Positions 32,852-45,174 of a stretch of DNA of 64,000 nt are shown here, in pieces. Made by a program: the position numbers and the translations under genes. Source of the DNA: Massospora cicadina (lineage: Eukaryota > Entomophthoromycota > Entomophthoromycetes > Entomophthorales > Entomophthoraceae); contig JAKSZP010005651.1 in the NCBI GenBank assembly GCA_022478985.1, positions 22,436 through 86,435 on the forward strand, written 5' to 3'. The notes beneath the pieces were generated by a model. That model searched no databases. It saw only the letters and a list, made by a program, of their open reading frames with translations, and had not been told where the DNA came from. Within the stretch, counting starts at the first letter, position 1; each line of letters opens with the position of its first letter.

Positions 32852-33923
32852 GGGTCTAAAATACATATGATAGTATAGTTTAATACCATAAAAACTAGCT
32901 TTTGTGCCACTCAGACTAACAGCTTTTCTGTTGCCCTTGTGCTCAATGAAAATAGCAGCAGAACTCCAAATAAAAACTCTATAATATAATTAGTATCAAA
33001 AACTTAAGTGCCTGAGTATAAATAATATGCTCAGGAACCTTAGTGCTGACAAAAATATAATTAGTCAAGGATAAATGATTTAGTTAAAGTATAATATGGA
33101 GTTATAGATAAGATTATATATAGTTAATCATCAAAAGAGCAAAACTATAACAATATATATAATAATATAAGCAATAATAATGAAATTACAAATAAATATT
33201 GATAAAGGTTGATTGATTGAAATATCAAAACCATGAGAAAACTTAGCATATTTTAATTTGTCATTAATCCATCATTGTTTAAAATATACAACAGATTATT
33301 ATATTCAAGTAATCAAGTAGAAAATATCACAACTTACTTTAGAATATATAGGAAGTGCTTAAGATTATAATAGTTTATGTTAAAATCAAAAGCAACAAAA
33401 TTACTACCTTATACTAGATCAAGTAGAATATAAAAACTTACCCTGATGGTATGAGTAAATGTAGATATTTTTAATAGTTTATGCAAAATCAAAATCAAGA
33501 AAATTACTAAAAATATCACCAAATAAGAAGCAAAACTCACTTTAAAAAGGTATTTGCAATCATTTTAGATGATTACAGATAATCATACTGTAAATTAACA
33601 TCTAGTGAAAAATAAATATAATCATCAAAAAGCTTACCTTTAAAAATAACAATAACAAAACTGAAAAATACTGATAAAAATAAGATCTCAATGTCAGTAT
33701 TTGCCCTTTTCTAGGTGAAGCCTCCTATTAGGGGTCACAGCTCATTAATATTAGTTTATTGATGAATGCCAAATTATGTTCCTCAGAAACTTGAGTTGAG
33801 CTAATTTGAAGCATCAGGGATAATCCCCAATAGATTTAATGATATTTCAATCACCAAAAATTTAGCTAAGGATGATCAATTTAATTTTGGTAACTAACAT
33901 GTATTGATTTAACTCTGGCAACT
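32852..33923. other. AT-rich spacer with tandem duplication
   Basis: No gene. 33312-33417 and 33418-33523 are degenerate direct copies (period about 106) sharing ATCAAGTAG, CTTAC, ATAGTTTATG and AATCAA..CAA.AAAATTACTA. A small hairpin CCTGAG...CTCAGG lies at 33011-33035. 32885-32990 resembles 26990-27090. Confidence 0.5.
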
Positions 33924-34769
33924 TGTAAGTCCAGGGAGCTCACCTTTCATCTGGACTAGGTGGCATTCCCTTTCCCATCCAAAAAAGATCTGAGAAGGCC
34001 AGCTGCCCCTCTCATCTCCCAGGGTGACCTTGCTCATGTGATGGACAAGCGGTAGTCACAGCTTATCCTTTGAGGATTCTGACAACTATCCCAGTATTAA
34101 GATCTGAGAAATTGGTATAGTGAATTAAGTGAATTTATGTCAATTTATCAGAGAACTGACATCTGCATGGGTTGAAGGGGACAAATGTGGCCAACAGAAT
34201 GAAACCATTGGCAACAAAGCCTGACAGCCATGTACCTTCAGTGAATAAAGCGTCCAGTACCAAACCTTCAGGAAAAATTGATGACATCAGGCCATTATCA
34301 AAAGTAGCTGTCTGCACTGAACCCTCCTCAACAGCATTAAAATCTCCATCTGGAAAATCTCACCTGGTCAAATGGACGCCAGAGCAATTGGATGCAGGTG
34401 GGTTGGGCGTCCATGAACCTGTTCCTGACCTCTTGGGACTTCCCCTATATGGGGTGGCCTTGGGAGGCTCCCATTGCCCATTGGGTGAGACACTGTCACT
34501 CAAATCATCAGAATTGTGGTAAAATCGCCATTCTGGCATCCATAAATGAACCAATTATGAAACAGCCCACTGTCAACACTTTCTAAGTTGGTTACAAATA
34601 AACAAGTCCCCCTGCTCAAAGTTTGTCATGTTAGGTCAAAGCTTGAGGGCCCTAATCTCAAAAATTCCAAGCTATTCTCCAATCAATTGTCTATTTAAAT
34701 AGTTGTACCACACAGGGAAATTGATAGTTAAATCTCTTTATCTTTAATTTCTGTCATGTTTACATAAAC
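33924..34769 (+). repeat. LTR family 3, 3' part missing
   Basis: Starts TGTAAGTCCAGGGAGCTC, with homology to the LTRs at 20697 and 55834, including the segment translated SQGDLAHVMD and CCTGTTCCTGACCTCTTGGG (about 34417-34436). It stops where G1 begins (34770), before the polyadenylation-side part seen in the sister LTR, so G1 probably inserted into it. Confidence 0.7.
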
Positions 34770-35299
34770 TGTCATAGTTTAAAGATGACATTATAATTGA
34801 GACCAACGTTAAGGACAAAGCTGCATGTCATGAGACCAAGAAGGTGAAGTTGGTAGGTCTCTCTGACCTCAAGCATACCTTAGATCAACGCTGGGTTAAT
34901 GTGAGATATACTCAGATTGGTTTTAGGGATGCAAGAGAAGTTTGGCCCAGTATAACAGCAAGTGCATTAAAATAAACTATTTTTGCAATTAATGAAAATG
35001 GTTCACTTCAGTTTCTCAGTGAACAAGGTCTCAGAACCTGTTTAGTTTAAAAATTTCTAGCTCAGGTCAGCCTCTCCTACAATCATTCCTGATTTCAGTC
35101 AATTACCAAGTACAGTTTATTGACTGATGGAAGCGTGCACCTATTGGTGCACATCAGCTTAGACTCACTTCTCTCAATTGATTGTTTTCCTGAATTACCT
35201 TAAATTCCATCTCTCAAGACCAATATTTCTCATTGGTCAACTTCTCTCATAATAAACCCCTTTGTTAGTACACCTTTTTCTAAATATATTATCTTGTAC

Positions 35300-35317
35300 A
35301 ATCCTGTGCATGGACCT
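35300..35317 (+). repeat. Left TSD of LINE D
   Basis: AATCCTGTGCATGGACCT, 18 bp, repeated exactly at 40597-40614. The uninterrupted form of the site can be seen in the sister LTR at about 45703-45735. Confidence 0.95.
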
Positions 35318-35411
35318 AACTTTTCTTTCTCGTTGCAAACACTTTTGCAACCTATTCAATTCAAGACTAAATCTAGTTTGATAATCTCATAGAGGGGATT
35401 AGTCTGCGCCC

Positions 35412-36825
35412 ATGTCTGGGAGCAGTTGGGCAAGCAAGGCAAGAGGAGCAGGCGGAAGGCCCCCAGCCTCTAACATTTGAAAACGCCCCAGAGAATCCAG
35501 CGGAATAGAAAAAAATCTAAAAAAACCAGCGGTCACAATTTCCCTGGAGATACTTGCGTGGCAAGCACGATGCAACCAGTACATCAATACGCCACATTCC
35601 CAGCCACTTTCTTTGGTGGAATTTGGAGTCCATGTGTATCTGGATATCCAAAAACGGCCCTACGGGAAAAATTTTGTGAAGATGTACACAAAATTTTCCC
35701 GACCGCGGTGTACGTTGCACCTCACTCCATGTCATGCAGTTGGCTGGACCTAGGTTTTGAAAGCAAAATAGCAGCAGACGAGGCTGCAGCGGTGCACGTA
35801 GTGGTCGACCTCCCCAAAGGGCAACGGGTCATCGAAACTAAATGTACCAGATGGACAAAATCAAACCAAATTTTCCTCACGTTTGACTTTTTGCCTACTA
35901 CGGTAAAACGTGACATTTTGGAGTAACACCTGAAAGATGGTCTCACCATATACGGCGAAATACAATCTTTCAAAATACAACATTTCACGCTGATGCCACA
36001 CCTGTGTACCAGCAAAGCCATTGCAGTTCTGACCCCAACTGAGGAGATCACAAAGGACCTAACCCAGATCCCGCACTCCACCTTTATTGACATCGCAGGG
36101 CACACCACCCACCCATTCCGGGTAACTGTGGACAGCGCGCCCCCCATTTGCATCCACTGTGATGCGTTCAGCCATAAGGCACATGCATGCCCCATTAAAG
36201 AGGGCATTACATTCCAAGAGCACCCCTCAGCAGCCATGGCCAGCAGAGAGGCGCACTATGAACCAACCGCAAGCACCAAAGAGGCTTTCCCATAGGGAGC
36301 ACAAGGCTGCTACCTATTGGTAAAGCCCATCTCCCCGCAGGAGTGGAAGAAGGCTAAGCAGGCCCATAGGACCGCGGCCAAGGAAGCGGCCAAGGTCACC
36401 ACCACCATCTCACGCTCACAACGCCAGGAGGACATGGAGACCTTCGCGGTGGAAGCAACTCAGGAATCCATCACCCAATCAGATTGGGAGGCCCAAGCTG
36501 AATGGGCCACTCAATCTGAGGATCCGATGGGAGATTCAATCTCACCCAATCACTGCACCCAAGCCCCGGTTGAAACTGACTTGGGACCTATCCCAACCAA
36601 AAAAAATTTTTTTGCCCCACTTGACGGTGCACCAAACTTATCCGCACCGCAAAAAATTCGTCCGACGTCGGGAAAACAAAAGTGAAGGCCAAAGCCAACG
36701 CGACTCTTTCTGCAAAAATTAACAAAAACCCCGATAGCGTTGCTGCTAATACCCACGCTGCTGTGAAAGTCCGTGGGGACCTGGAAGAGGCTGGTGGGCC
36801 AGGGGGCCTACCCCCTCACACCTAA
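35412..36825 (+). pseudogene. LINE D ORF1, broken
   Basis: ATG 35412 (MSGSSWASKARGAGG). As in copy C, the frame shifts at the oligo-A run near 35650; the core (FCEDVHKIFPTAVYVAPHSM, then FESKIAADEAAAVHVVVDLP) is in the second frame. Stops occur at about 35926 and 36295. The knuckle CIHCDAFSHKAHACP (about 36150-36195) retains the CX2CX4HX4C ligands but has Ser for the usual Gly before His. A lysine/alanine-rich helix (KKAKQAHRTAAKEAAK) and an acidic, Q/S-rich tail follow. The stop TAA is 36823-36825. Confidence 0.9.
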
Positions 36826-36831
36826 GGTGCG

Positions 36832-39800
36832 ATGGGGGAAACCTTCACTCTAGGGATGCTGAATATCGCTGGACTCAAGGCCTCCCCGTCCCAGGCTAGG
36901 AAACTGAGTTTTTTACAAAATAATTTACCCATGGATATCCTGGTCATCCAGGAAACCCACTGTCCATGAGGTTCCGAGGATGCTTGGAAAACAATGCTCC
37001 TACCATCCCTATCCTTTTGGTCAAAGCACTGTGGGGTGTTAATTCAGAAAAACAATTTTTTCAAATTTGTATCTTCAAAAACATTCCTAAATGACCAAGT
37101 GCTCATTGTCACCTTCTCATGGGCCAATGTTGCACACACAATCATCAACATTTATGCCCCAAACGGTGCACAAGAGCGTCAGGAATTTTTCTCATCGGTC
37201 AAATCCCTCCCGCTACCCCCCAATTCTTTCCTAATTGGTGACATGAACTGTTGGCTAACCTCACCAATGGACCAGTGGCCACCCTCACCCCACGCCCCAC
37301 AGGGTCACATAGAACTACGCGTTCTAAAAGCCACCCTTGGGTTAATGGATGCGCTGCTGTGACATGCCCCACTGCTCGAAAACATGACGCGTCCCCACAT
37401 CCACAATGGCCAATTAAGGTCCATGACCCGCATTGACCTTATTCTAGTGCAGGCGAAATTCCAACCCCACATCTCCCACTTCAAAACAATGAAAATGGAA
37501 TTCTCCGACCACCGACTGGTCTCGATAACATACCACTTAACCGTCACAGTTGCAAAGGCCCCACATTGGTGCAAAATCCGCCCCCCAGAGCTTGCGTTGC
37601 CAGGATTTTCCACGTGGGTGGAAGAGGCAACTTTGGCAAAATTGTTTGTTGCACCATTTTGCGCGGACCCCATTTCCACATGGGCAACTTTCAAAAAAGA
37701 CACCATCTGCCACTATCGCCATCTCTCATCCAGACGCTCACGAGCCACATTGGCAGTTATATTGCGCGTGCTGGTGGAATTGGCCCACTTGGAGTCCAAC
37801 ATTCCAGCCTCAGGATATAGCCCTGCATGGGGCCAGAAGTGGGCGGAGGCAGCAGCCCACCTCAACGCACTTGAAAGGCAACACAAACATCAGGTTTGTG
37901 TCCAATACAGGGCCACACGCATCACTAAAGGTGACAAGTGCACCGCATACTTCTTCAAAAAATTTTTGCACCACGCCAGAGCATGGCCTGCACACAGGTG
38001 CAAAGATTGGATAATTCTATTGTGGACACACTGGCTGAAGTGGCAATCGAAATGCAAAGATATTACTCTGAGTTATACCGAGCGAACCAATTCAGCCAGC
38101 CAAAATGTGGAATTTCTCAACAGAGCTCATATCTGCACCATTTTCTGATACCCGGAAAGAATGAATTTAATTACTCCAAACAAATTATGGACTACCATTC
38201 GCGGTGCGCCAAACTGAAAATGCCCAGGCCCAGATAGCATTCCATATGAGTTCTACAAAAAATATTTTAAATACATATCCCCATTGCTGTTAGCCTCACT
38301 CAACCAAAGCCTGTTGGAAACGCGCCTCCTACCAGGAGGACATGAGGCTTTTACAGTCACACTCTTCAAGAAAGGGGATAGGCTAGACTTAGCCAACTGG
38401 CGCCCCATTTCTCTAACAAACACAGACACCAAAATTTTAACAAAAATCATGGCTAACCATTTAGGGACTGTAGCATCTGCTACCATCTCTCCAGAACAAT
38501 TCAGTTTCATCCCCAGAAGGTCATTTTGGGATAACGTGCACTCTGTGGCTAATGTGTGTCAGTCCACAGCCTCTGGGGCACTTGTATTCTTGGACCAACA
38601 AAAGGCCTATGATAGAGTAAACTGGGAATACCTTAGGGCCTGCCTCCAACAATTCCGCCTACCTCCCCGCTTCATTAACTGGGTGATGCTGCTCACGGAA
38701 TCTGCAACAATGGCTGTGCGCGGCCCAGGTTTCCTAATGGAAGTAGTCCATCCTCAAAGGGGCCTGCAACAAGGGGACCCCCTGAGCCCACTCTTATACA
38801 ACTTCAGCCTTGACCCACTACTGCGAAATGTGAATGCCCAACTCACTGGGGTCCATGTGCCAGGCCAAACCCCAGTCAAGATGAAGGCATTTGCAGATGA
38901 TTGCGTGGTGGGGGTGTCTAATAATAAAGATGCACGCGCGCTTGAAGCCCTCATCCAGGAATATTCCCGGGTAAGCAACGCGGCACTGAACGCCTCCAAA
39001 ACTGAAATCATCCTCCTTGGTTGGTTTCAGAACTGCTGGGCCCCAGCAAGTAGTTCCCAACCCAGCCCAGCTGCTCGCCCAAGTCCACGCCTTACTAACT
39101 CAAAACACACCGCTCCACTGGTGCTCCCCTTTGTGCTGCGACCTACCATAGGACCAGTATGCCATCTGGGCATGTGGTTGGAGGCAGGAGGATACAAGTC
39201 AGCAGTAATGGAGGGCCATATACTGGACAACGTGACGAAGCAAATCGCCTCTCTCAGAGCCCACCCTACTACCCTCACTGGCAGGGTTGTTCTTGCCAAC
39301 TCTATGCTCCTATCCAAAGTCTGGTTTGGAGCCCACGCCATCCCCTTCTCCCCAAGCTTCTTCAAATCCCTGTATGCTTTGCTACAAGGTTGGCTTTGGT
39401 CAGGCCGCCCTCCACCAGTATGGCTAGAGGTCATGTTTGGCCCTCATCATCATGGTGGCATGGGCCTACTTGACTTCAAAGCCCATGCCGCCAAGATCCT
39501 AGGCACCTGGATTGCAGCCGTCACTGCTCCTACACTCCCATCCCAACACTGGTCCCGCGCAGCCCACTCCAACTTCTCCTGAGCCTTGGGCCTCAACAAT
39601 CCATCAAACCCCCACTCCCTGATGAAATACCTCGCATCACACACATCAGCCACAGGTCCTCACGGGACCAAAACCCACTACAGACAAATCCTACTCTCCA
39701 TGCGAAGCGCAGAGTGGAGAATTCATATTAGTGGACATACAACCTGAAGAGGCCGCCCCTCTCCTCAGTTCACACAAGAGGTACAGGGGCTACCCATCCA

Positions 39801-40520
39801 TGATGGCGTGATCCCCATTCGACCCCAAGTCCTATCCAGGGTGGACTACCTGGACATGATGGACATCCCTTATTCCACTGAGACCCAAAAGACTATCTGG
39901 AAATACGCACACCATCCTCTGTTGCAGCCTCAAGTCTGCTCCCATATGTGGCGCTGCCTGAGGTGGGTGTATCGTACAGCTGAGCGCTCTAATGCTTTAC
40001 ACTCATCCTGTGTCATGTGTGGCCAGTATGGAACGCTGTTTCACCGCCTGGAGAAGTGCCCCACCTCTAAAGTAATATGGCGCGAAGTCCAACGTCTGCT
40101 AGGCCAGGATCAAACACATCCCTTCAGTCTGTCAAGAGATATGTTTGCTTCATCAATGGCCTCCCCCTCCCACCCTCCCTTCGTGCTCTGGTGGTTGCAA
40201 TCGCCATGTGGACTATCCACACGATTGTCTTGGATGCCATCGCCGGATCCATCCCCACCCTCCCTGAAGCTGTCCACAGATTCCGGTCTCATTTGGTGGA
40301 TCACTTTCAAGTGTGGATGTTTGGATATCTCCCACCACGTCGCCGGCAGCTGGTCTCCTCCTGGTTCCCAGTCTGGTTCATCAAATCAGACCCCTTCCTC
40401 CACACATGCTCAATAGTGGCTACGCCCCCTACACATGTTCCCTCCCCCTTCCCATAAGTGGCGTTCCCGCTGGCAACAAGAGATAGCATCACTTCTCTGG
40501 GGTGCCTCACCTGGTACTGA
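36832..40520 (+). pseudogene. LINE D ORF2 (APE endonuclease-RT), few lesions
   Basis: ATG 36832 (MGETFTLGMLNIAGLKAS). The endonuclease shows DILVIQETHCP, INIYAPNGAQ, IGDMNCWL, MTRIDLIL and FSDHRLVS (CGA retained at 37513-37515). TGA 36967-36969 is shared with copy C. The longest intact block is 38284-39582: RT fingers and palm with LANWRPISLTNTDTKI, VFLDQQKAYDRVNWEYL, QGDPLSPLLYNFSLDPL and FADD (38890-38901), then the thumb and linker. The C-terminal finger CVMCGQYGTLFHRLEKC (about 40010-40062) has all four ligands. A few further stops (39580, 39746) and shifts remain. The stop is TGA 40518-40520. Confidence 0.95.
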
Positions 40521-40596
40521 GTTTTGTCTCGTCTGAGTCATATTCAGAAGTGTCCGTCCCATGGTTGGCCTTCCCCGCAATAAATTTAAAATTTAA

Positions 40597-40614
40597 AATC
40601 CTGTGCATGGACCT
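40597..40614 (+). repeat. Right TSD of LINE D
   Basis: Exact second copy of AATCCTGTGCATGGACCT; the host LTR resumes right after it (CTTCAAGGAGGTCTC). Confidence 0.95.
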
Positions 40615-40930
40615 CTTCAAGGAGGTCTCATGCAACGTTAACCATTTAATTTTAACTATTGCAAATCTATCTGCCCATGCACCATTGGGCCGCCCAGGTT
40701 CCCTCCAACATGAGGCACTTATACAATACCACTCTGAGCACCGCGTGGTTTTATTTTGGCTATTCCCTCTAATGATAATTATCCTTGACCTAAGATATTA
40801 TAGATCAAGCACCCTCTACTTGGCTCTAGTAACTTTAGTACTAATGACTAGTTCCCTGGTGCTGGCGCTGGCCCTGTGCACCATGCACTTCCACGCTGTG
40901 AACAAGATATTTATAAACACTCTCCTTACA

Positions 40931-41734
40931 TTAGTCAACCAACCTTTTTCTTTTGCATACATGAACTTTTTCCGTGTGGGACTTTCACAAAGTGCAAATG
41001 GTGTGCACCAGCCATTGGCCGCAGCTGCTGTGGGGCTCACCACTGTTTACTCTTTTTCCCAAAGGTTGGAGCATCTTGGAGCTATTCTTGCTATCTCTAA
41101 CTGAGAAAGTACCAACCTTTCTTGCTCACATTCAGTGGATGTGGATGCTTCATGGTCTGAGAGCTGAGATTCCCTGACTTTCCATTAAAAATAATAAAAT
41201 TAAGTCAATTAAACCAGGTTTTCTTTGGCGCCAAGTTCAAACAGTGCAGGCACCAGCCTCAACAATGGTCTGGTGGTGATGGCCTTGGATAACGTTGGAC
41301 AAACAATTGCTGAAATGGGGATAGGGTCATTCATGACCAAAAATGCGTTTATAATGACGTTTTACATATACTACTAAGCCATGTCTCTTCTCATATGGCA
41401 AAGATATGGACCCCATTCCAGTGTATCAGTTCACTCCATAGAAACCACGCTTGACCACAACCATGACCCAAGGATCTCATGAGGTGGAGAAAGTGTTACA
41501 ATTAATTTATAAATGTCGTTTATGAAGTTGCTGAAAATATATTGTGACATGTTGCCTCAGTAGTAAGAGTGGCCAATTATCCCTCTCCATTTTATAATGC
41601 AGAAACATACCCTGGGGGTATGTAAAACCCTGAAGAAGAGTATGGTGGTGAAGTGTTGGCATTATCTGCTATAAATAAAGATCATTTGGGTTATTTTTAT
41701 TGACTGCTACCTTCTCCTCCCCTTCAGGTAAGAT
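40931..41734 (+). other. G1 leader, gag essentially absent
   Basis: About 800 bp between the LTR end and the protease, homologous to 46073-46870 in G2. It starts TTAGTCAACC rather than with a TGG primer-binding site. It contains TTTGGCGCCAAGTTCAAACA (about 41224-41243). No capsid or zinc knuckle can be read. Gag seems to have been lost before G1 and G2 separated. Confidence 0.6.
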
Positions 41735-43500
41735 TAGCACTACTATTTTGGTGAATACCGGAGCCTCTGAAAATTTCATTGACTGAGACCTAACTGACTA
41801 CCTTGAGATTAGCACTTGCCTGGTGGTATGGTTAGGGGAGGGGCTTCTCAAGGTATTCCCACCCTGAAGGTACTAGGGTTAGTGGATTATCAAGTGGTAA
41901 AGTATCTTTTGATGGGCCATTTCCAAGCAATCAAAAACTTTTTGTACCCCATTATTCTGGTTGTAGAATGGTGGCAAAAGTTTGACATCAGGGCTAACTT
42001 GAGAGACAATATCCTATCCTTATAATTAAAGAATGGTTATACCTTATTTGTTCCATTGTCTGAGGCTAACTTCCAGGGAGATTTACCCTATTGGCCCAAT
42101 ATCCACACTATCAGTCTCAACCCTTGTTGAAGCCTCACTGGAGGTACCTTTATCTTCCTGTTTGGAGGGTCTAGAATATTCATTTGATGCGGCTTCAGCT
42201 AAAAAATTACCTGCTCATTCAGAGTTTGATTTCAAGTTCAAGCTTACTGTTGATCTGGTGCATATATATTACCTGATTTATCTTTTGACTGTATGGGAGA
42301 AATCAGAATTATATGTGTGGAATAAGGAGCAGTTAGACAAAGGCGCGATTTTTTAGCATACCTCCCCAGTATGCTCCCCACTTCTCTTTGTGGAGAAAGA
42401 TGATGGAACTTTACACCCTTGCATAGACTATGGGAACCTAAACAATATTACTATACCATATCTTCATACCATCCCTTTGGATTCACAGATTGTGCGCTAT
42501 GTGGAGAAGGCTAAACTCTTCTCCAAACTGGATTTTCTAAATGCGTTCAATCAGATCCAGATTAAGAAGGGACAGGAGTGGTTAACCGCACTCCATACCA
42601 GAAAAAGGATTTTCTAGCATTGGGTCATGCCCTTTGGGCTTAAGAATGCCCATGCTATCTTTCAACGCAGCATTGATGCAGCTTTGGGGGACCTGCTGAG
42701 GTATGTGCGGTTGCCTACATGGATGATATTCTGATGTTTTCCCATGATCATGAGTCCCATGTAGTACACCTTTGGCAAGTAGTGGAGAGATTAAAGGCAT
42801 CCAGCCTTACACTGAAGATAAGCAAGTGTGAGTTTTTCAAGTCCCAGGTCACTTTTCTGGGCAACGTCATGTTTGACCAAGGACATGATGACTTCAGACA
42901 AGGAGAAGGTGATTTGTGAGTGGCCTACCCCAACTTCAGTCAAGGAATTGAGGAGTTTTTTGGGGACGTTTATTTTCCTCAAGAAGTTCATACCAAATCT
43001 TTCTGAGGTGGCGGCGCCCTTGTATAAGGCAAGTGGTGCAAAGTGCTTCAGTGGTCCCCCATTTTGGAGGATGCTTTCCAAGCAGTAAAGTGCACCCTGT
43101 TATCCATGTCCATCCTTTGCCATGTAGATCCTTAGAAGAAGTTCATTGTGTCTACTGATGCCTCCAAATTTGACATAGCAGCTGCTTTATTACAAGTGGT
43201 TGAAGATGGAATAGAGAATCCAGTAGTATATTTTTTAGTAAGATGTCTCTGGGAGAGTTAAACTATGCCGTTTATGATAAAGAGTTATTATCAGGGGTGG
43301 AGGCATTATATTATTAGTGTCATCACCTTCATGGCTCTTCCCAACCTTATTGCATATGTACAGATCACCGTGCCTTGTTGTACTACTGCGCTCCTCATGT
43401 CAACACCACGTCAGACCCATTGGCATGAGACCCTTGCCCAATTTGCATTTTCTTATGTTCACCAAGGGCAAGTAGAATGAGTTGGCAGATTCTTTGAGCC
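41735..43500 (+). pseudogene. G1 protease-RT-RNase H, broken
   Basis: The protease reads TTILVNTGASENFID: the catalytic Asp of DTG is Asn (AAT 41754-41756). RT blocks are DDGTLHPCIDYGNLNNITIP, AKLFSKLDFLNAFNQIQIKK and an intact YMDD box (42716-42727, with DILMFSHDHES following). ELRSFLGTFIFLKKFIPNLS marks the RT connection. RNase H has FIVSTDASKFDIAAALLQ (about 43138-43190). Stops and shifts lie throughout. Confidence 0.88.
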
Positions 43501-43599
43501 ACAATTCTGAATTAGCTCCCAATCCAAAGGAGGTAGAGGTTCATAATATCCAATTGATGATTCCACCAGGTAAGATTGTGTCTCAACTTCTATCTCTCC

Positions 43600-45133
43600 C
43601 ATCCAACAGGCCACCCTCACTCCTCTAGAAAATGCGGAGGAATACAGTATGTTCAGAAAGATAGTCCTTTCTCAGCCGTTATCAGATGAATATACAATGA
43701 TCCTTGCTAAGAGCGCACTGAATCAGGAGGATCTAACCAGGGGTTATCATGTAAAGGATGAGATAGTGTGGTTTCAGGGGCGCCTATGGGTTCCTGCTGG
43801 ACCACTTTACCTGAAAATCATCTGGGACCATCATGACGGAATCACCATTGGCCATCCTGGAAAAGAAAAGTCTTTGGAGCTAATTTGACGCACATACAAT
43901 TGGAAGGGCTTACTCATGCAGGTGGGCAGGTATTGTAAAGAGTGCTTGATCTGCAAATAAATGAAACCAAATTAATAACCAATAGTGGGGTTGTTGGTAC
44001 CAATAAAAAAGGCTGAAGGGCCTTGGACTTCCCTATCAGTAGATTTCATTGTGAAATTATCTGTCTCTAATGGTTATTATGACATCATGGTAGTGGTGGC
44101 CCGTTTATGAAGTTCACCCACTTTATTCCTTGCAGAACTACAGTAACCGCAGCTAAGATGGCAAGCTCTTTGTCACCCATGTATTTGCGCCTCATGGGGT
44201 TCCTCAATAAATTATTAGTGATTAGGGACCCCAGTTTACCTCAATCTTTTGGGAAGAGTTGTGTAAGACTCTTCATATTCACCCCTGCCATTCTACTTCC
44301 TATTAACCCCAATCAGATGGGCAGACTTAATGAGTGGACCAGTGCTTAGAACAGTTTCTGTGGTGTTACACTTTCCTGGATCATTCAGATTGAATTCCTC
44401 ACCTTCCTTTGGTCCATTTTAGCTACAACAACACTGTGCATGCTTCTATTAGTTGTTCCCCATTTTTCGCAATTCATGGTTTTAACCCCAAATTTAACAT
44501 GGAGCTCAGTTATGGATCTAAAGTTTAGACAGTGATGGACTTTGCTAAGGCTATCTAGAAAGTACACCAGAGGGTTTCCACAAGTTTGGAGGCGGCTATG
44601 CTGGTTTATAAAGAGAATGCTGATGGAAAGAGATGAGTGGGTCCAGCGTACAAAGAAGGGGATCTCATGATGTTTGATGCTTGAAACATTCCTATCAAGC
44701 AGCCATGCAAAAAGCTGGGACCAAAGAGGATTGGCCCTTACCGCATTGTTAAGAAGATGGGCCACGCTTAATATCAGTTAGATCTTCCCTCTTCATTTCA
44801 GATCTTTTCTGTCTTCTATAAGATAATTGATGATGTTTTAGGGCCCTCCCATTAGAGATTCCCAAGGCTTATCTTATGGATGGGGCGCTGGAGTGGGAAG
44901 TGGAGGAAATAGTAGCCTCCCACATAGTAAAAAGAAGACTTGAGTACCTGGTATCCTGGAAGGGATTTGATGCAGCAAAAAACAGTTGGGTACCAGTCCA
45001 TGACTGCGCATATGCCCAAGACATGATTGTCCTTTTCCACAAGTATTTTTCCAAGACTGCCAGACCTCAGTCAAAGCAAACCGTTGCCATAATGAAGTTG
45101 GTCCCAGCCCACAAGAACTTTTCCCTAGCATGA
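43600..45133 (+). pseudogene. G1 integrase with chromodomain, broken
   Basis: The integrase zinc module shows HHDGITIGHPGKEKSLELI then CKECLIC (about 43830-43955). DDE-core fragments follow, including SVDFIVKLSVSNGYYD (about 44035-44085). The last block, 44876-45133, is a chromodomain: WEVEEIVASHIVKRRLEYLV, SWKGFDAAKNSWVP, retaining the aromatic residues expected for binding methylated histone H3. In chromoviruses this steers insertion to heterochromatin. The open stretch ends with TGA at 45131-45133. Confidence 0.88.
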
Positions 45134-45149
45134 GCCCCTGAAGAGTGTG

Positions 45150-45174
45150 GAGCCCCAAAAGGACAAAAGGGTAA
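45150..45174 (+). promoter_or_regulatory. G1 polypurine tract
   Basis: Purine-rich AAAAGGACAAAAGGGTAA directly before the TGTCATG of the 3' LTR. Confidence 0.75.

Larger units (their letters stand above)
35318..40596 (+). mobile_element. LINE copy D, full length
   Basis: Best preserved member of the A/C/D family. The 5' end is AACTTTTCTTTCTCGTTGC, then ORF1 35412-36825, ORF2 36832-40520, and a 3' UTR with GTCCGTCCCATGGTTGGCC and an AATAAATTTAAAATTTAA tail. An 18-bp perfect TSD and an identifiable empty site in the host LTR make this the cleanest insertion in the window, and probably a recent one. Confidence 0.97.
34770..40930 (+). repeat. G1 5' LTR (family 2), split by LINE D
   Basis: Two parts, 34770-35317 and 40615-40930, total about 0.86 kb, starting TGTCATAGTTTAAAGATG and ending CACTCTCCTTACA. 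It aligns with 45175-46072 and 48110-49002 (shared ACCAACGTTAAGGACAAAGC and AGATCAACGCTGGGT). Confidence 0.88.

Noticed and set aside
33400..33650. Several CTTAC blocks looking like minus-strand splice donors of a host gene
   Set aside because: They belong to a degenerate tandem duplication, and no exon-like coding stretch lies between them.
40800..41100. Possible membrane protein (hydrophobic stretch YLALVTLVLMTSSLVLALAL)
   Set aside because: It is translated LTR sequence; the equivalent region in the sister LTRs is also T/C-rich but not conserved as protein.
40619..41104. 200-codon open frame 40502-41104
   Set aside because: It spans the LINE D 3' end and the family 2 LTR, so it is a chance fusion of unrelated sequence.
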